Shown here: positions 27,751-35,735 of the stretch, piece by piece | Position numbering within the stretch: position 1 is the stretch's first letter | Layout of the letters: every line of letters begins with the position of its first letter | Source of the DNA: Rhizobium viscosum | GTDB taxonomy: Bacteria; Pseudomonadota; Alphaproteobacteria; Rhizobiales; Rhizobiaceae | DNA length: 64,000 nt | NCBI RefSeq assembly: GCF_014873945.1 | Contig: NZ_JADBEC010000001.1 | Location: 2,585,501-2,649,500 of the forward strand | Direction of reading: 5' to 3' | The notes under the pieces: generated by a model | The model's input: only the letters and a program-made list of their open reading frames with translations | What the model was told of the DNA's origin: nothing | Database searches by the model: none | Made by a program: the position numbers and the translations under genes

Positions 27751-28848
27751 ATGGCCAAAAAAGTCCGCGTCCTCATCATCGACGATTCCGCCAGTGTCCG
27801 GCAGACGCTGACACGGGTTCTGGAAGAAGACCCGGAAATCGAAGTCATGGCCGTGGCTTCCGACCCGTTCATGGCGGCACGCAAGATCCAGGAAGAGATC
27901 CCTGACGTCATCACCCTCGATGTCGAGATGCCGCGCATGGATGGGATCACCTTCTTGCGCAAACTCATGTCGCAGCGGCCGATCCCGGTGGTCATGTGCT
28001 CCTCACTGACGGAAGCGGGTTCGGAAACTCTGCTTCAGGCGCTTGAGGCAGGTGCCGTCGACGTCATCCTGAAATCCAAGATCGGTGCGGCAGATAGCCT
28101 GGCCGATGACGCCATGCGCATCCGCGAAGTGGTCAAGAGCGCCTCGCATGCGCGGCTTACCAATATGCGCCGCGCTGCAGGCAGCATCCGCTCGGCTTCG
28201 GCAGAAGGGCCAGCCAAGAAGCTGACGGCCGATGCGATGCTGCCGCCGCCGACCGGTCGGGCAATGGCGAAGACGACGGAAATGGTCGTCTGCGTCGGCG
28301 CTTCGACGGGCGGAACGGAAGCCCTGCGCGAATTTCTGGAGGCGCTGCCGGCCAATGCACCGGGCATGGTCATCGTCCAGCACATGCCGGAGAAGTTCAC
28401 CGCAGCATTCGCCAAGCGCCTCAACGGCCTTTGTGAAGTCGAGGTCAAGGAGGCGGCCGACGGCGATCCTGTGTTGCGCGGTCATGTGCTGATTGCGCCG
28501 GGCGACAAGCATATGCTGCTGGAGCGTCAGGGCGCGCGTTATTATGTGTCCGTCAAGCCGGGGCCACTGGTTTCCCGTCACCGCCCGTCCGTCGATGTTC
28601 TCTTCCGTTCCGCTGCCCGTTCGGCCGGCTCAAACGCGATGGGCATCATCATGACCGGAATGGGGGATGACGGTGCGCGCGGAATGCTGGAAATGCATCA
28701 GGCCGGCGCCTACACCGTTGCCCAGGACGAGGCGAGTTCGGTTGTCTTCGGCATGCCGAAGGAAGCTATCGCCAAGGGCGGCGTCGACCGTATCCTGTCG
28801 CTCGACCAGATCGCCCGCGAAGTGCTGATTACACAACAGAAATCTTGA
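27751..28848 (+). CDS. cheB: Chemoreceptor methylesterase/deamidase CheB
   Basis: A 365-residue protein with an N-terminal receiver (phosphoacceptor Asp57 in [11 protein letters not shown]) and a C-terminal esterase. The catalytic serine is in [10 protein letters not shown], the histidine in [18 protein letters not shown] (landmark QHMP) and the aspartate in [11 protein letters not shown]. It removes methyl groups and deamidates receptor residues, providing adaptation. It is the last gene of the operon, followed by a strong terminator. No cheD lies in the cluster. Confidence 0.96.
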   Translation: MAKKVRVLIIDDSASVRQTLTRVLEEDPEIEVMAVASDPFMAARKIQEEIPDVITLDVEMPRMDGITFLRKLMSQRPIPVVMCSSLTEAGSETLLQALEAGAVDVILKSKIGAADSLADDAMRIREVVKSASHARLTNMRRAAGSIRSASAEGPAKKLTADAMLPPPTGRAMAKTTEMVVCVGASTGGTEALREFLEALPANAPGMVIVQHMPEKFTAAFAKRLNGLCEVEVKEAADGDPVLRGHVLIAPGDKHMLLERQGARYYVSVKPGPLVSRHRPSVDVLFRSAARSAGSNAMGIIMTGMGDDGARGMLEMHQAGAYTVAQDEASSVVFGMPKEAIAKGGVDRILSLDQIAREVLITQQKS

Positions 28849-28871
28849 ACCTCCAATGCTGAACCAATGGA

Positions 28872-28903
28872 ACGGCGGCGCATTTGTGCCGCCGTCCGTT
28901 TTT
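28872..28903 (+). terminator. Rho-independent terminator of the che operon
   Basis: An 8-bp stem (ACGGCGGC/GCCGCCGT, 8-base loop) is followed by CCGTTTTT, starting 24 bases after the cheB stop. The reverse strand lacks a T-run, so it is specific for the che direction. Confidence 0.85.
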
Positions 28904-28909
28904 AAGGCA

Positions 28910-29650
28910 TCAGGCGAGATAACCGCCGTCGATCGTCAGGCTGGCGCCGGTGATGAAGGAGGCTTCGGGGCTGGCGAGATAGGCGGCGAAGCTTGCGATT
29001 TCCTTGTCCTCGCCCATGCGGCCGAGCGCCATCAACTGTTTCAGTATCTCATGGCTGGCTTCGTTCGAGTTCATGTCCGTCGCAGTCGGGCCTGGCTGGA
29101 TGTTGTTGACGGTGATGCCGCGCGGGCCGAGATCGCGGGCAAGGCCGCGCGTCATGGCCGCGACCGCACCCTTGGTCATGGCATAGACCGAAGAGGTCGG
29201 GAAGCCGCTCCGCTCGGCGACAATGCTGCCGATGGTGATGATGCGGCCGCCTGCCTTCATATGGCGTGCAGCCGCCTGCGTGCCGGCAAAGACGGCACGG
29301 ACATTGACCGCGAACATGCGGTCGAAATCCTCGAGGGGAAAATCCTCGACCGGGTTCAGCAAAAGGATCCCGGCACTGTTGACGAGGATATCGATGGTGC
29401 CGAATGCTGAGATCGTCTGTTCGACCGCATCCTGAACGGCCTTCGGATCAGCGCTATCGGCATTGATCGCCAGCGCCTTGCCGCCCTTCGCGTCGATGTC
29501 TTCGACGATGGCCTTCGCACGGTCGCCCGAAGCAGCGTAGGTGAATGCGACGGTCGCGCCGTCGCTACTGAGGCGGCGCACGATTGCAGCGCCGATGCCG
29601 CGCGAGCCGCCAGTGACGAGAGCGATCTTGCCGGAAAGTGGTTGGGACAT
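28910..29650 (-). CDS. Short-chain dehydrogenase/reductase
   Basis: A 246-residue classical SDR. The cofactor loop is TGGSRGIGAA, followed by NSAG, the catalytic serine in IGSIVAE, Tyr-x3-Lys in YAMTKGA, and the C-terminal SFITGASLTIDGGYLA. The sequence after the second beta strand (TYAASGDRAK) lacks an acidic residue at its end, suggesting NADP(H). The substrate is unknown. A TetR regulator lies upstream in the same direction and an operator-like site just before this gene matches one before the regulator, so the SDR is its likely target. Confidence 0.9.
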   Translation of the reverse strand: MSQPLSGKIALVTGGSRGIGAAIVRRLSSDGATVAFTYAASGDRAKAIVEDIDAKGGKALAINADSADPKAVQDAVEQTISAFGTIDILVNSAGILLLNPVEDFPLEDFDRMFAVNVRAVFAGTQAAARHMKAGGRIITIGSIVAERSGFPTSSVYAMTKGAVAAMTRGLARDLGPRGITVNNIQPGPTATDMNSNEASHEILKQLMALGRMGEDKEIASFAAYLASPEASFITGASLTIDGGYLA

Positions 29651-29668
29651 TGTGACTTCCTTTCTTTT

Positions 29669-29686
29669 TGGACTGTTTAGTCTGGA
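29669..29686. promoter_or_regulatory. Putative TetR operator before the SDR gene
   Basis: TGGACTGTTTAGTCTGGA, containing GACT/AGTC arms, lies 19 bases upstream of the SDR start. Read on the minus strand it is TCCAGACT-N3-CAGTCCA, the same as the site at 30321 apart from one base and the spacer. Confidence 0.6.
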
Positions 29687-29724
29687 ATCGGGTATGCGAG
29701 ATCGGGTTTAGGTGTGCCTGTAGT

Positions 29725-30303
29725 CTAGCGGAGGCTTCGGATGGCGAGGCGGGCGATGCCGCGCAGGATTTCCGAGGAGGCGCCGTTACGGGCGCTGACT
29801 TTCATGCCCGACAGTGTCGAGCCGAGAAACTGGACGGCATCGGCGGTATCGACATCGCCTGCGATCTCGCCTCGCTTCCGGCTTTCCTCAAGGATCGCCT
29901 GTATGCCGGCGGAAAGCCGGCGGCCTGCCTTGTCGGTCAAGGCCGAGACTTCGCGATCCGTGCGTCCGAACTCGCATACGGCGCTCACGCCGAGGCAGCC
30001 ACGGCCGGCTTCGGCCTCCGGGCGGGAAGCAAAGGCGATCAGCGTTTCTTCCAGCGCTTTCAACGGCGTTATATCGCGCTGTAGGTCGGCCAGCAGCTCC
30101 GATACACTATCGCTGTTGTAGCGATCGAGCGCTGCCAGATAGAGACTGCGTTTGTCGCCGAAAGTATCGTACATGCTTTGCCGGCTGATCTTCATGGCCG
30201 ACAGCAGCGCATCCGTCGACGTGCCCTCGTAGCCGTGTTCGGTGAACACGGAGATGGCTGCCTTGAGTGCGGTGTCGCGATCGAATTCCTTGTGCCTCGC
30301 CAT
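29725..30303 (-). CDS. TetR-family transcriptional regulator
   Basis: A 192-residue repressor. The N-terminal helix-turn-helix reads AAISVFTEHGYEGTSTDALLSAMKISRQSMYDTFGDKRSLYLAAL, in which the recognition helix is SRQSMYDTFGDK. The ligand domain contains a GRGCLG segment typical of the AcrR/YezE-like subgroup that controls reductases or quinone-responsive genes. It lies 74 bases upstream of the SDR gene. A matching operator at 30321 lies 18 bases upstream of its own start, so it probably represses both itself and the SDR. Confidence 0.88.
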   Translation of the reverse strand: MARHKEFDRDTALKAAISVFTEHGYEGTSTDALLSAMKISRQSMYDTFGDKRSLYLAALDRYNSDSVSELLADLQRDITPLKALEETLIAFASRPEAEAGRGCLGVSAVCEFGRTDREVSALTDKAGRRLSAGIQAILEESRKRGEIAGDVDTADAVQFLGSTLSGMKVSARNGASSEILRGIARLAIRSLR

Positions 30304-30320
30304 GATGCCTCAATAAAGTT

Positions 30321-30338
30321 TCCAGACTGATCTGTCCA
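30321..30338. promoter_or_regulatory. Putative TetR operator before the tetR gene
   Basis: TCCAGACTGATCTGTCCA shares TCCAGACT-N3-C(A/T)GTCCA with the site before the SDR. Both sites lie at nearly the same distance (18-19 bases) from their start codons. Confidence 0.6.
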
Positions 30339-30515
30339 GAATAATTTGGGAACTATCCTTTCGTGCTGCAACCCTGCCATGCGGCATTCCCCTTGAAATT
30401 TCCCTGATTTTGTGGTCTTGAGGCCGCCAATCTATGCAGCGCTGTCGCTTCCGGCGTTCAGGGACATATCCCGCCCCTGACAGCGCGTCCCGTATTATCC
30501 AAGGAAAATGCCCAC

Positions 30516-31316
30516 ATGGCCCGTTCAGCTCTTCTCAATGTCATGGTTCAGGCTGCCATCAAGGCAGGCAAGTCGCTGGGGCGTGATTTCGGGGAAGTGC
30601 AGAACCTGCAGGTATCTGTGAAGGGGCCGGGCGACTTCGTTTCGAATGCCGACCGCAAGGCCGAGAGGATCGTCAAGGAAGAACTTCTCAAGGCGCGTCC
30701 GACCTATGGCTTCCTCGGCGAAGAGAGCGAAGAGATCAAGGGTACCGACGGTGCGCACCGTTGGATCGTCGACCCGCTCGACGGCACGACCAACTTCCTG
30801 CATGGTATTCCGGCTTTCGCGGTTTCGATCGCGCTCGAGCGCAACAATGAGATCGTCGCAGGCGTGGTCTTCAATCCGGCAACGGACGAGCTTTACACTG
30901 CTGAGCGTGGTGGCGGCGCGTTCCTCAACGATCGCCGGCTGCGCGTCGCCTCGCGCCGGGTGCTTTCCGACAGCGTCATCGGCTGCGGCGTGCCGCATCT
31001 TGGCCGCGGCAATCACGGCAGGTTCCTAATCGAGCTGCGCCATGTTATGGGTGAGGTCGCCGGCATTCGCCGCATGGGCGCCGTCTCGCTCGATCTTGCC
31101 TATGTGGCCGCCGGTCGTTTCGACGGCTTCTGGGAAACGGCACTGTCGCCGTGGGACATGGCTGCCGGCATTCTGCTCATCCGTGAAGCCGGCGGTTTTG
31201 CGACCGATTGGGACGGCGGCACCTCGATCCTGGAGACGGGCTCGATCGTTGCAGGTAACGAGCACATCCAGAAGGCCCTGATGGAAGTCGTCAAGCGGCC
31301 CGTCCCGACCCGCTGA
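30516..31316 (+). CDS. suhB: Inositol monophosphatase family protein (SuhB)
   Basis: A 266-residue Mg2+-dependent phosphatase of the SuhB/IMPase family. The metal-binding motifs are intact: GEES, WIVDPLDGTTNFLHGIP (landmark DPLDGT) and WDMAAGILLIREAGG. It hydrolyses myo-inositol 1-phosphate and, as in E. coli SuhB, may also act in rRNA transcription antitermination. The start ATG at 30516 has AAGGAAAA upstream. It is followed after 113 bases by the motor-like gene pair but no shared signal ties them together. Confidence 0.92.
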   Translation: MARSALLNVMVQAAIKAGKSLGRDFGEVQNLQVSVKGPGDFVSNADRKAERIVKEELLKARPTYGFLGEESEEIKGTDGAHRWIVDPLDGTTNFLHGIPAFAVSIALERNNEIVAGVVFNPATDELYTAERGGGAFLNDRRLRVASRRVLSDSVIGCGVPHLGRGNHGRFLIELRHVMGEVAGIRRMGAVSLDLAYVAAGRFDGFWETALSPWDMAAGILLIREAGGFATDWDGGTSILETGSIVAGNEHIQKALMEVVKRPVPTR

Positions 31317-31429
31317 TGGGTATTGGAAACAGGCTGTTGTAAAGTCCCGCTTTTCGGCGGCGCATACTTCAATTCGGCACAATGTTGATCTAGTCTCCGG
31401 CTGCAATGAATCCGGAGGCCGAGGAATCT

Positions 31430-32530
31430 ATGGAAAATGTGAATGCGGCCGAGTTCGGCTCCACCGAGAAGACGGCCGGTGGCTACGCCTACAAGCTTTC
31501 CAGTCCCATGTCGTTCTTCTGGACGATGGTGTTGTTCCTTATCATTGTGGGTTTCATAGCGGCGATCCTGTTCCGGCAAACACAGACCGCCTTCATGCAT
31601 AATCCGGGTCTCAACGGTCTCATCGTCGGCGTTCTTGCCGTTGGAATCATTCTCGTTTTCAATCATGTATTGTCGCTTCGCCCGGAAGTACGCTGGTTCA
31701 ATTCCTTCCGCGCTGCCGGCAGTGCCGACAAGGTAAACCGCAATCCGCGGCTGCTCGCGCCGATGCGGGCGCTGATCGGAAATCGAGGCAAGTCCGGGGT
31801 TGCATTGTCGACCACCGCGCTGCGCTCCATTCTGGATTCAATTGCCAACCGTCTCGACGAATCACGTGACGTTTCCCGCTATCTCATCGGCCTGCTCGTC
31901 TTTCTCGGCCTGCTCGGCACCTTCTGGGGCCTTATCGGCACGATCGGCTCGATCAGCTCTGTCATCCAGTCGCTCGATGCCGGCTCGAATGGTACCGGCG
32001 ATGTGCTTTCGACGCTGAAGGAAGGGCTTGCGATGCCGCTTTCCGGCATGGGCCAGGCTTTCTCGTCCTCGCTGCTCGGTCTTTCGGGTTCGCTGATCCT
32101 CGGCTTCCTCGATCTGCAGGCCGGACGTGCGCAGAACCGTTTCTATACGGAGCTGGAAAATTGGCTTTCCTCCGTTACCGATGTCGGCTCCGACATTCCG
32201 GTGCCGGCGCTTGACGGCGTTTCCGCCGGCTCGTCGGAAGATATGAAGGCACTGTCGGAATATCTGCGAAAGGTAGCCGAAGGGGACGGCCCGTCCAGCC
32301 AGCGATCGGTCGCCGCCATGGCAAGCCTTGCCGAAGGCATCCAGGGCCTCGTCAAGAACATGCGCAACGAGCAGCAGATGCTGCGCGACTGGATCGAGGT
32401 CCAGCAGGACGAGGCAAAGGCGATGCGCCGCACGCTCGATCGTCTGGCTGAACGCATCGGCGTACAAGACCGCGGCAGCGACAGAGCGCGTGAGCGGTCC
32501 GGCCAGGTCGAAAAGAGCGAGGGCAAGTAA
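31430..32530 (+). CDS. MotA/TolQ/ExbB-like proton channel subunit, non-flagellar
   Basis: A 366-residue inner-membrane protein. TM helices are at about residues 27-47 (SFFWTMVLFLIIVGFIAAI), 60-82, and two more around 150-175 (LIGLLVFLGLLGTFWGLIGTI) and 200-225 (SGMGQAFSSSLLGLSGSLILG). The last pair carries the MotA/ExbB/TolQ core. The C-terminal 130 residues are cytoplasmic, charged and helical. The second in-frame ATG (31430) has GAGGAA four bases upstream and is preferred over 31406. It stands 3 bases before the MotB-like gene and forms a stator-like complex with it by analogy. This is not the flagellar MotA: length, tail and context differ. Confidence 0.8.
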   Translation: MENVNAAEFGSTEKTAGGYAYKLSSPMSFFWTMVLFLIIVGFIAAILFRQTQTAFMHNPGLNGLIVGVLAVGIILVFNHVLSLRPEVRWFNSFRAAGSADKVNRNPRLLAPMRALIGNRGKSGVALSTTALRSILDSIANRLDESRDVSRYLIGLLVFLGLLGTFWGLIGTIGSISSVIQSLDAGSNGTGDVLSTLKEGLAMPLSGMGQAFSSSLLGLSGSLILGFLDLQAGRAQNRFYTELENWLSSVTDVGSDIPVPALDGVSAGSSEDMKALSEYLRKVAEGDGPSSQRSVAAMASLAEGIQGLVKNMRNEQQMLRDWIEVQQDEAKAMRRTLDRLAERIGVQDRGSDRARERSGQVEKSEGK

Positions 32531-32533
32531 ACC

Positions 32534-33565
32534 ATGCCTCTTGCCCGCAACCGTCGCCATCAGCGCGCGGTCGACTACTGGCCGGGTTTCGTCGACGCCT
32601 TGTCGACGCTGCTCATCGCCATCATGTTCATCCTCACGGTTTTCGTTGTCGGCCAGTTCATTCTCAGCCGCGAAATCAGCGGCCGTGACGAGGTGCTGAC
32701 GCGTCTGAACAGCCAGATCAATGAGCTCACGCAGTTGCTGGCGCTCGAGAAGGGCAGCAATCAGGATCTTCAGGATTCGGTCGCCAATCTGCAGGCGTCG
32801 CTTGCGAGTGCCGAGGGCGAGCGTACGCGCTTGCAGGCGCTTCTCAGCGCCGGTGCCGGCGGCCAGGATGCGGCAAAGCAGCAGATCGGAACGCTGACGC
32901 AACAGCTCGATGAGCAGAAGCAGGTGAGCGACCGTGCCCTCAGCCAGGTCGAGCTTCTCAACCAACAGATCGCGGCGCTCCGCAGCCAGATCGCTGCTGT
33001 CGAGGCAGCGCTGCAGGCTTCCGAGGAGAAGGATCAGACGTCGCAGACGAAGATCGCCGATCTCGGCCGCCGTCTGAACGTGGCACTGGCTGCGCGCGTG
33101 CAGGAACTCAACCGCTACCGGTCGGACTTCTTCGGGCGCCTGCGCGAAATCCTGTCCGATCGCGAGAACATCCGCGTCGTCGGCGACCGTTTCGTCTTCC
33201 AGTCTGAAGTGCTGTTCCCGTCCGGCGGTGCCGACCTCAATCCGGATGGCCAGGCAGAAATGGCAAAGCTTGCCGCGGCGCTGCTTGACCTCGCCAAGGA
33301 AATCCCGCCCGAAATCAACTGGGTGCTGCGCGTCGATGGCCATACCGACAATGTTGCTCTCTCAGGCTCAGGCCGCTACCGCGACAACTGGGAGCTTTCA
33401 TCCGCCCGCGCGATTTCGGTCGTGAAGTTCCTGATCGCGCAGGGTGTGCCTGCAGACCGGCTCGTTGCGGCAGGTTTTGGCGAATTCCAGCCGATTGCAC
33501 CGGGCGATACGCCGGAGGCGCGCGCCACCAATCGCCGTATCGAGCTCAAGCTGACCGAGAAATAA
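32534..33565 (+). CDS. MotB/OmpA-like peptidoglycan-binding partner with coiled-coil stalk
   Basis: A 343-residue protein with one TM (FVDALSTLLIAIMFILTVFV, residues 19-38) carrying an aspartate at the position used for ion transfer in MotB. A long coiled coil of about 150 residues rich in Q, L and A follows, then a C-terminal OmpA-like domain with DGHTDNVALSGSGRYRDNW and the RATNRRIELKL end (landmarks GHTDN, NRRIE). It should anchor the complex in peptidoglycan. It is coupled to the MotA-like gene (3-base gap) and its last 20 bases overlap the 3' end of the convergent sigma-factor gene. Confidence 0.85.
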   Translation: MPLARNRRHQRAVDYWPGFVDALSTLLIAIMFILTVFVVGQFILSREISGRDEVLTRLNSQINELTQLLALEKGSNQDLQDSVANLQASLASAEGERTRLQALLSAGAGGQDAAKQQIGTLTQQLDEQKQVSDRALSQVELLNQQIAALRSQIAAVEAALQASEEKDQTSQTKIADLGRRLNVALAARVQELNRYRSDFFGRLREILSDRENIRVVGDRFVFQSEVLFPSGGADLNPDGQAEMAKLAAALLDLAKEIPPEINWVLRVDGHTDNVALSGSGRYRDNWELSSARAISVVKFLIAQGVPADRLVAAGFGEFQPIAPGDTPEARATNRRIELKLTEK

Positions 33566-34796
33566 CGGCCTGAAGCTTGCCGGTGAGGAAAGTGCGGACG
33601 GCGGGACTGTTACTGAGGCCGATCGCCATCCTGTAGGCTTCTGCCGCGGCGTCACTTTGGCCAAGATCTGCCAGCAGATGCGCCCGTACCGCCCAGTAAG
33701 GTTGGTAATTGGCGATGCCCCGTTGTTCCAACTCATCCAGCAGGGCGATGGCCAGGGCCGGGCCGTCCACTCTGCCGATGACGGCGGCATGGCTGACGTT
33801 CGAGCCGAGTGTCGGTTTCATCGCGACGAGTGCCCGGTAGAGGGTAATGAGCGCCTTCCAATCCGTCGTGCCTGTCCGGCGGCGCGTAGCGTGGACGGAC
33901 TGGATCGCTGCCTGGCACTGGAACGGACCGAAGCGGTCGTAGGTGCCCGCCTTGCGCAGCAACGCGTCAGCTTCCGCCATCATGATTTCGTTCCAGAGGC
34001 CGGTATCCTGTTCCTCAAGCGGTACGTAGGCGCTATCGACATCACGCCGTGCGTGTTTTCTCGCCTCGCAATAAAGCATCAGCGAGAGCAGCCCGATGGC
34101 CTCCGGCTCGTCGGGCAGGATGGTCATGAGTGCGCGGCCAAGCCAGATCGCTTCATCGGTCAGGCCCGTGCGACTGTCTCCTTCACCATCGAGACCATCC
34201 CAGCCGAGCCCGTAGGCAGCATAGATTGCCGAGAGGACATCTGCCAGCCGTTCCGTCAGGATCTGCCGCTCGGGAATGGCGAAGGGAATGCCGGCATCGC
34301 GGATCTTGACCTTGGCTCGCACTAGGCGCTGGCTCATGGCATCCGGCAAGACTATGAAGGCTTGTGCGATTGTCTTCGCATCAATGCCGAGCACAGTCTG
34401 AAGCATCAGCGGCGTGTGAACGGACTGATCGATCGCCGGATGCGTGCAGGCAAAAAGCAGCTTCAGCCGTTCATCGGAAAAGTCGGCGTTTTGCGCATCG
34501 TTCATGCGCTCCTCGGCCTCCTCGATGGCCAGCGTAATCGTTTCTCTGGCATTGTCGCGGACAGCTTGATGGCGGGCAGCCTGTATAAGGTTGCGGCGGG
34601 CTGCGGTGAGCAGCCAGCCCTCGGGATTGTCGGGAATGCCGCGCTCGGGCCAGACCCGCAACGCCGCCGCCAGCGCATCAGACAGGGCGTCCTCCGCCGC
34701 CGGAACATCGCGGGAGCGAGCAGCAAGGAAGGCGATGAGCTTGCCGTAGGATTGCCGTGCCACTCTCTCGGCGGCACGGCCCGCATCAGATGTCAC
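33546..34796 (-). CDS. ECF sigma factor with C-terminal extension (ECF42-like)
   Basis: A 416-residue sigma factor. Region 2 (SYGKLIAFLAARSRDVPAAEDALSDALAAAL, landmark AEDALSDAL) and region 4 (VLGIDAKTIAQAFIVLPDAMSQRLVRAK) occupy the first 165 residues. A roughly 250-residue helical extension with TPR-like C-terminal repeats follows (YWAVRAHLLADLGQSDAAAEAYRMAIGLSNS). This size and the preceding DGPF/YCII gene are the hallmarks of group ECF42, which lacks a classical anti-sigma factor. The start is GTG 34796 with GAGG upstream, seven bases after the partner's stop. Confidence 0.85.
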   Translation of the reverse strand: MTSDAGRAAERVARQSYGKLIAFLAARSRDVPAAEDALSDALAAALRVWPERGIPDNPEGWLLTAARRNLIQAARHQAVRDNARETITLAIEEAEERMNDAQNADFSDERLKLLFACTHPAIDQSVHTPLMLQTVLGIDAKTIAQAFIVLPDAMSQRLVRAKVKIRDAGIPFAIPERQILTERLADVLSAIYAAYGLGWDGLDGEGDSRTGLTDEAIWLGRALMTILPDEPEAIGLLSLMLYCEARKHARRDVDSAYVPLEEQDTGLWNEIMMAEADALLRKAGTYDRFGPFQCQAAIQSVHATRRRTGTTDWKALITLYRALVAMKPTLGSNVSHAAVIGRVDGPALAIALLDELEQRGIANYQPYWAVRAHLLADLGQSDAAAEAYRMAIGLSNSPAVRTFLTGKLQAVISRSA

Positions 34797-34803
34797 AACG
34801 GCC

Positions 34804-35145
34804 TCACGCGACCTGCAGCCGGGGCCGTATCTCCACCGAGCCCTGTTCGGAGACGGGAACGCGCGTGGCCCATTCGAGCGCCGTATCGAGATCGGGCACG
34901 TCGATCACGTAGAAGCCGCCGAGCGATTCCTTGCCTTCCGGGTAGGGGCCATCCTGTACATCATGGTTCTCGCCCTTGCGGCGCACGATCGTGCCTGTCT
35001 CAGGCGGGGTCAGGCCGGCACCGGCAGTCAAGATCCCGGCCTGCACCAGTGCCTTGGTATAGGCCGTCCAGCCGTCGCGGTAAGCGGGGTCGCTGCGGCG
35101 GACGAAGTCTTCTGCGGATTCACGGATGATAAGTGCGTATTGCAT
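34804..35145 (-). CDS. DGPF/YCII-related domain protein, sigma-factor partner
   Basis: A 113-residue protein of the DGPF (YCII-related) family: MQYALIIRESAEDF at the start and VQDGPYPEGKESLGGFYVIDVPD in the middle (landmark DGPY.EGKE..GGFY). Members almost always sit beside ECF42 sigma factors and are assumed to be their targets or sensors; no activity is established. Start ATG at 35145 with AGGAG. It is the first gene of a two-gene unit with the sigma factor. Confidence 0.88.
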   Translation of the reverse strand: MQYALIIRESAEDFVRRSDPAYRDGWTAYTKALVQAGILTAGAGLTPPETGTIVRRKGENHDVQDGPYPEGKESLGGFYVIDVPDLDTALEWATRVPVSEQGSVEIRPRLQVA

Positions 35146-35274
35146 CGGAAACTCCTGATCCTCTGGGGGCGTTGACCGGGCAGACAGCATCTAAGGCCGA
35201 ATTCGCCCATGCTGCAATGCCCCGGTGGCGCGGCGTCAAGCCGTTCCGAAACAATGAGGTCTCAGTCGTCTTCA

Positions 35275-35295
35275 TTTCGACATTTGCTGTCGAAA
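35275..35295. promoter_or_regulatory. 21-bp inverted repeat upstream of the DGPF-sigma unit
   Basis: Arms TTTCGACA and TGTCGAAA are perfect over 8 bp with a 5-base spacer, 130 bases upstream of the DGPF gene start. Each strand carries TGTCGA, the -35 hexamer I recall for ECF42-controlled promoters. A matching -10 is not clear at the expected distance, so it could also be an operator or a weak terminator for the DUF1508 gene. Confidence 0.4.
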
Positions 35296-35376
35296 AAATC
35301 GATCATATGGAAATGCGTGCGAAAAATACGCTGAGCGGAGAGTGCTGGAGGCGACTGATGCCGCCTCCGCTTCCAG

Positions 35377-35565
35377 TCAGGCTTCCGCCTTTGTCTGATC
35401 CACTACGTCAGCGCCAGGCGAATTCTTCTTGATGGATTCGATGGCGTTCATTGCGGATGCCTTCGCCTTGTAGCCTTCGGACGAGAACATGGTCTCGCCG
35501 TTCGACGCCTTGAAGCGGAAGCGGAATTCACCGGCCTTATCCTTGTAAACTTCAAATCTGTACAT
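35377..35565 (-). CDS. DUF1508 (YegP-like) small protein
   Basis: A 62-residue protein, MYRFEVYKDKAGEFRFRFKAS followed by NGETMFSSEGYKAKASAMNAIESIKKNS, matching one DUF1508 repeat (landmark W/RF.ASNGE....SEGY..K....AIESVK). E. coli YegP has two such repeats; this has one. Function unknown. Start at 35565 with GGAGGG; an in-frame ATG at 35592 lacks a ribosome-binding site. Confidence 0.85.
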   Translation of the reverse strand: MYRFEVYKDKAGEFRFRFKASNGETMFSSEGYKAKASAMNAIESIKKNSPGADVVDQTKAEA

Positions 35566-35735
35566 GGATCCCTCCTGGTAAGCTGAAATCATGCATCAGC
35601 CGTCCGAAAGCTAGCCCAGAACTGCCAGCTTTTCCACTACCTTAATTAGAATTCAATTGCATGGCGTCCAATTGCCGCCGGTTGGATCGGGCGCGAGAGA
35701 AGGGGCTGATGGCATGCTGTCCCCTCCCGTTGCGG

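Noticed and set aside
31862..33343. Minus-strand open frame of 493 codons opposite the motor pair
   Set aside because: Shadow of the MotA/MotB-like genes, whose TM and OmpA motifs are clear.
31430..33565. Zorya anti-phage defence system
   Set aside because: The A/B pair is similar in design, but no zorC, zorD or zorE gene is adjacent and neighbours are housekeeping genes, so a defence role is not supported.
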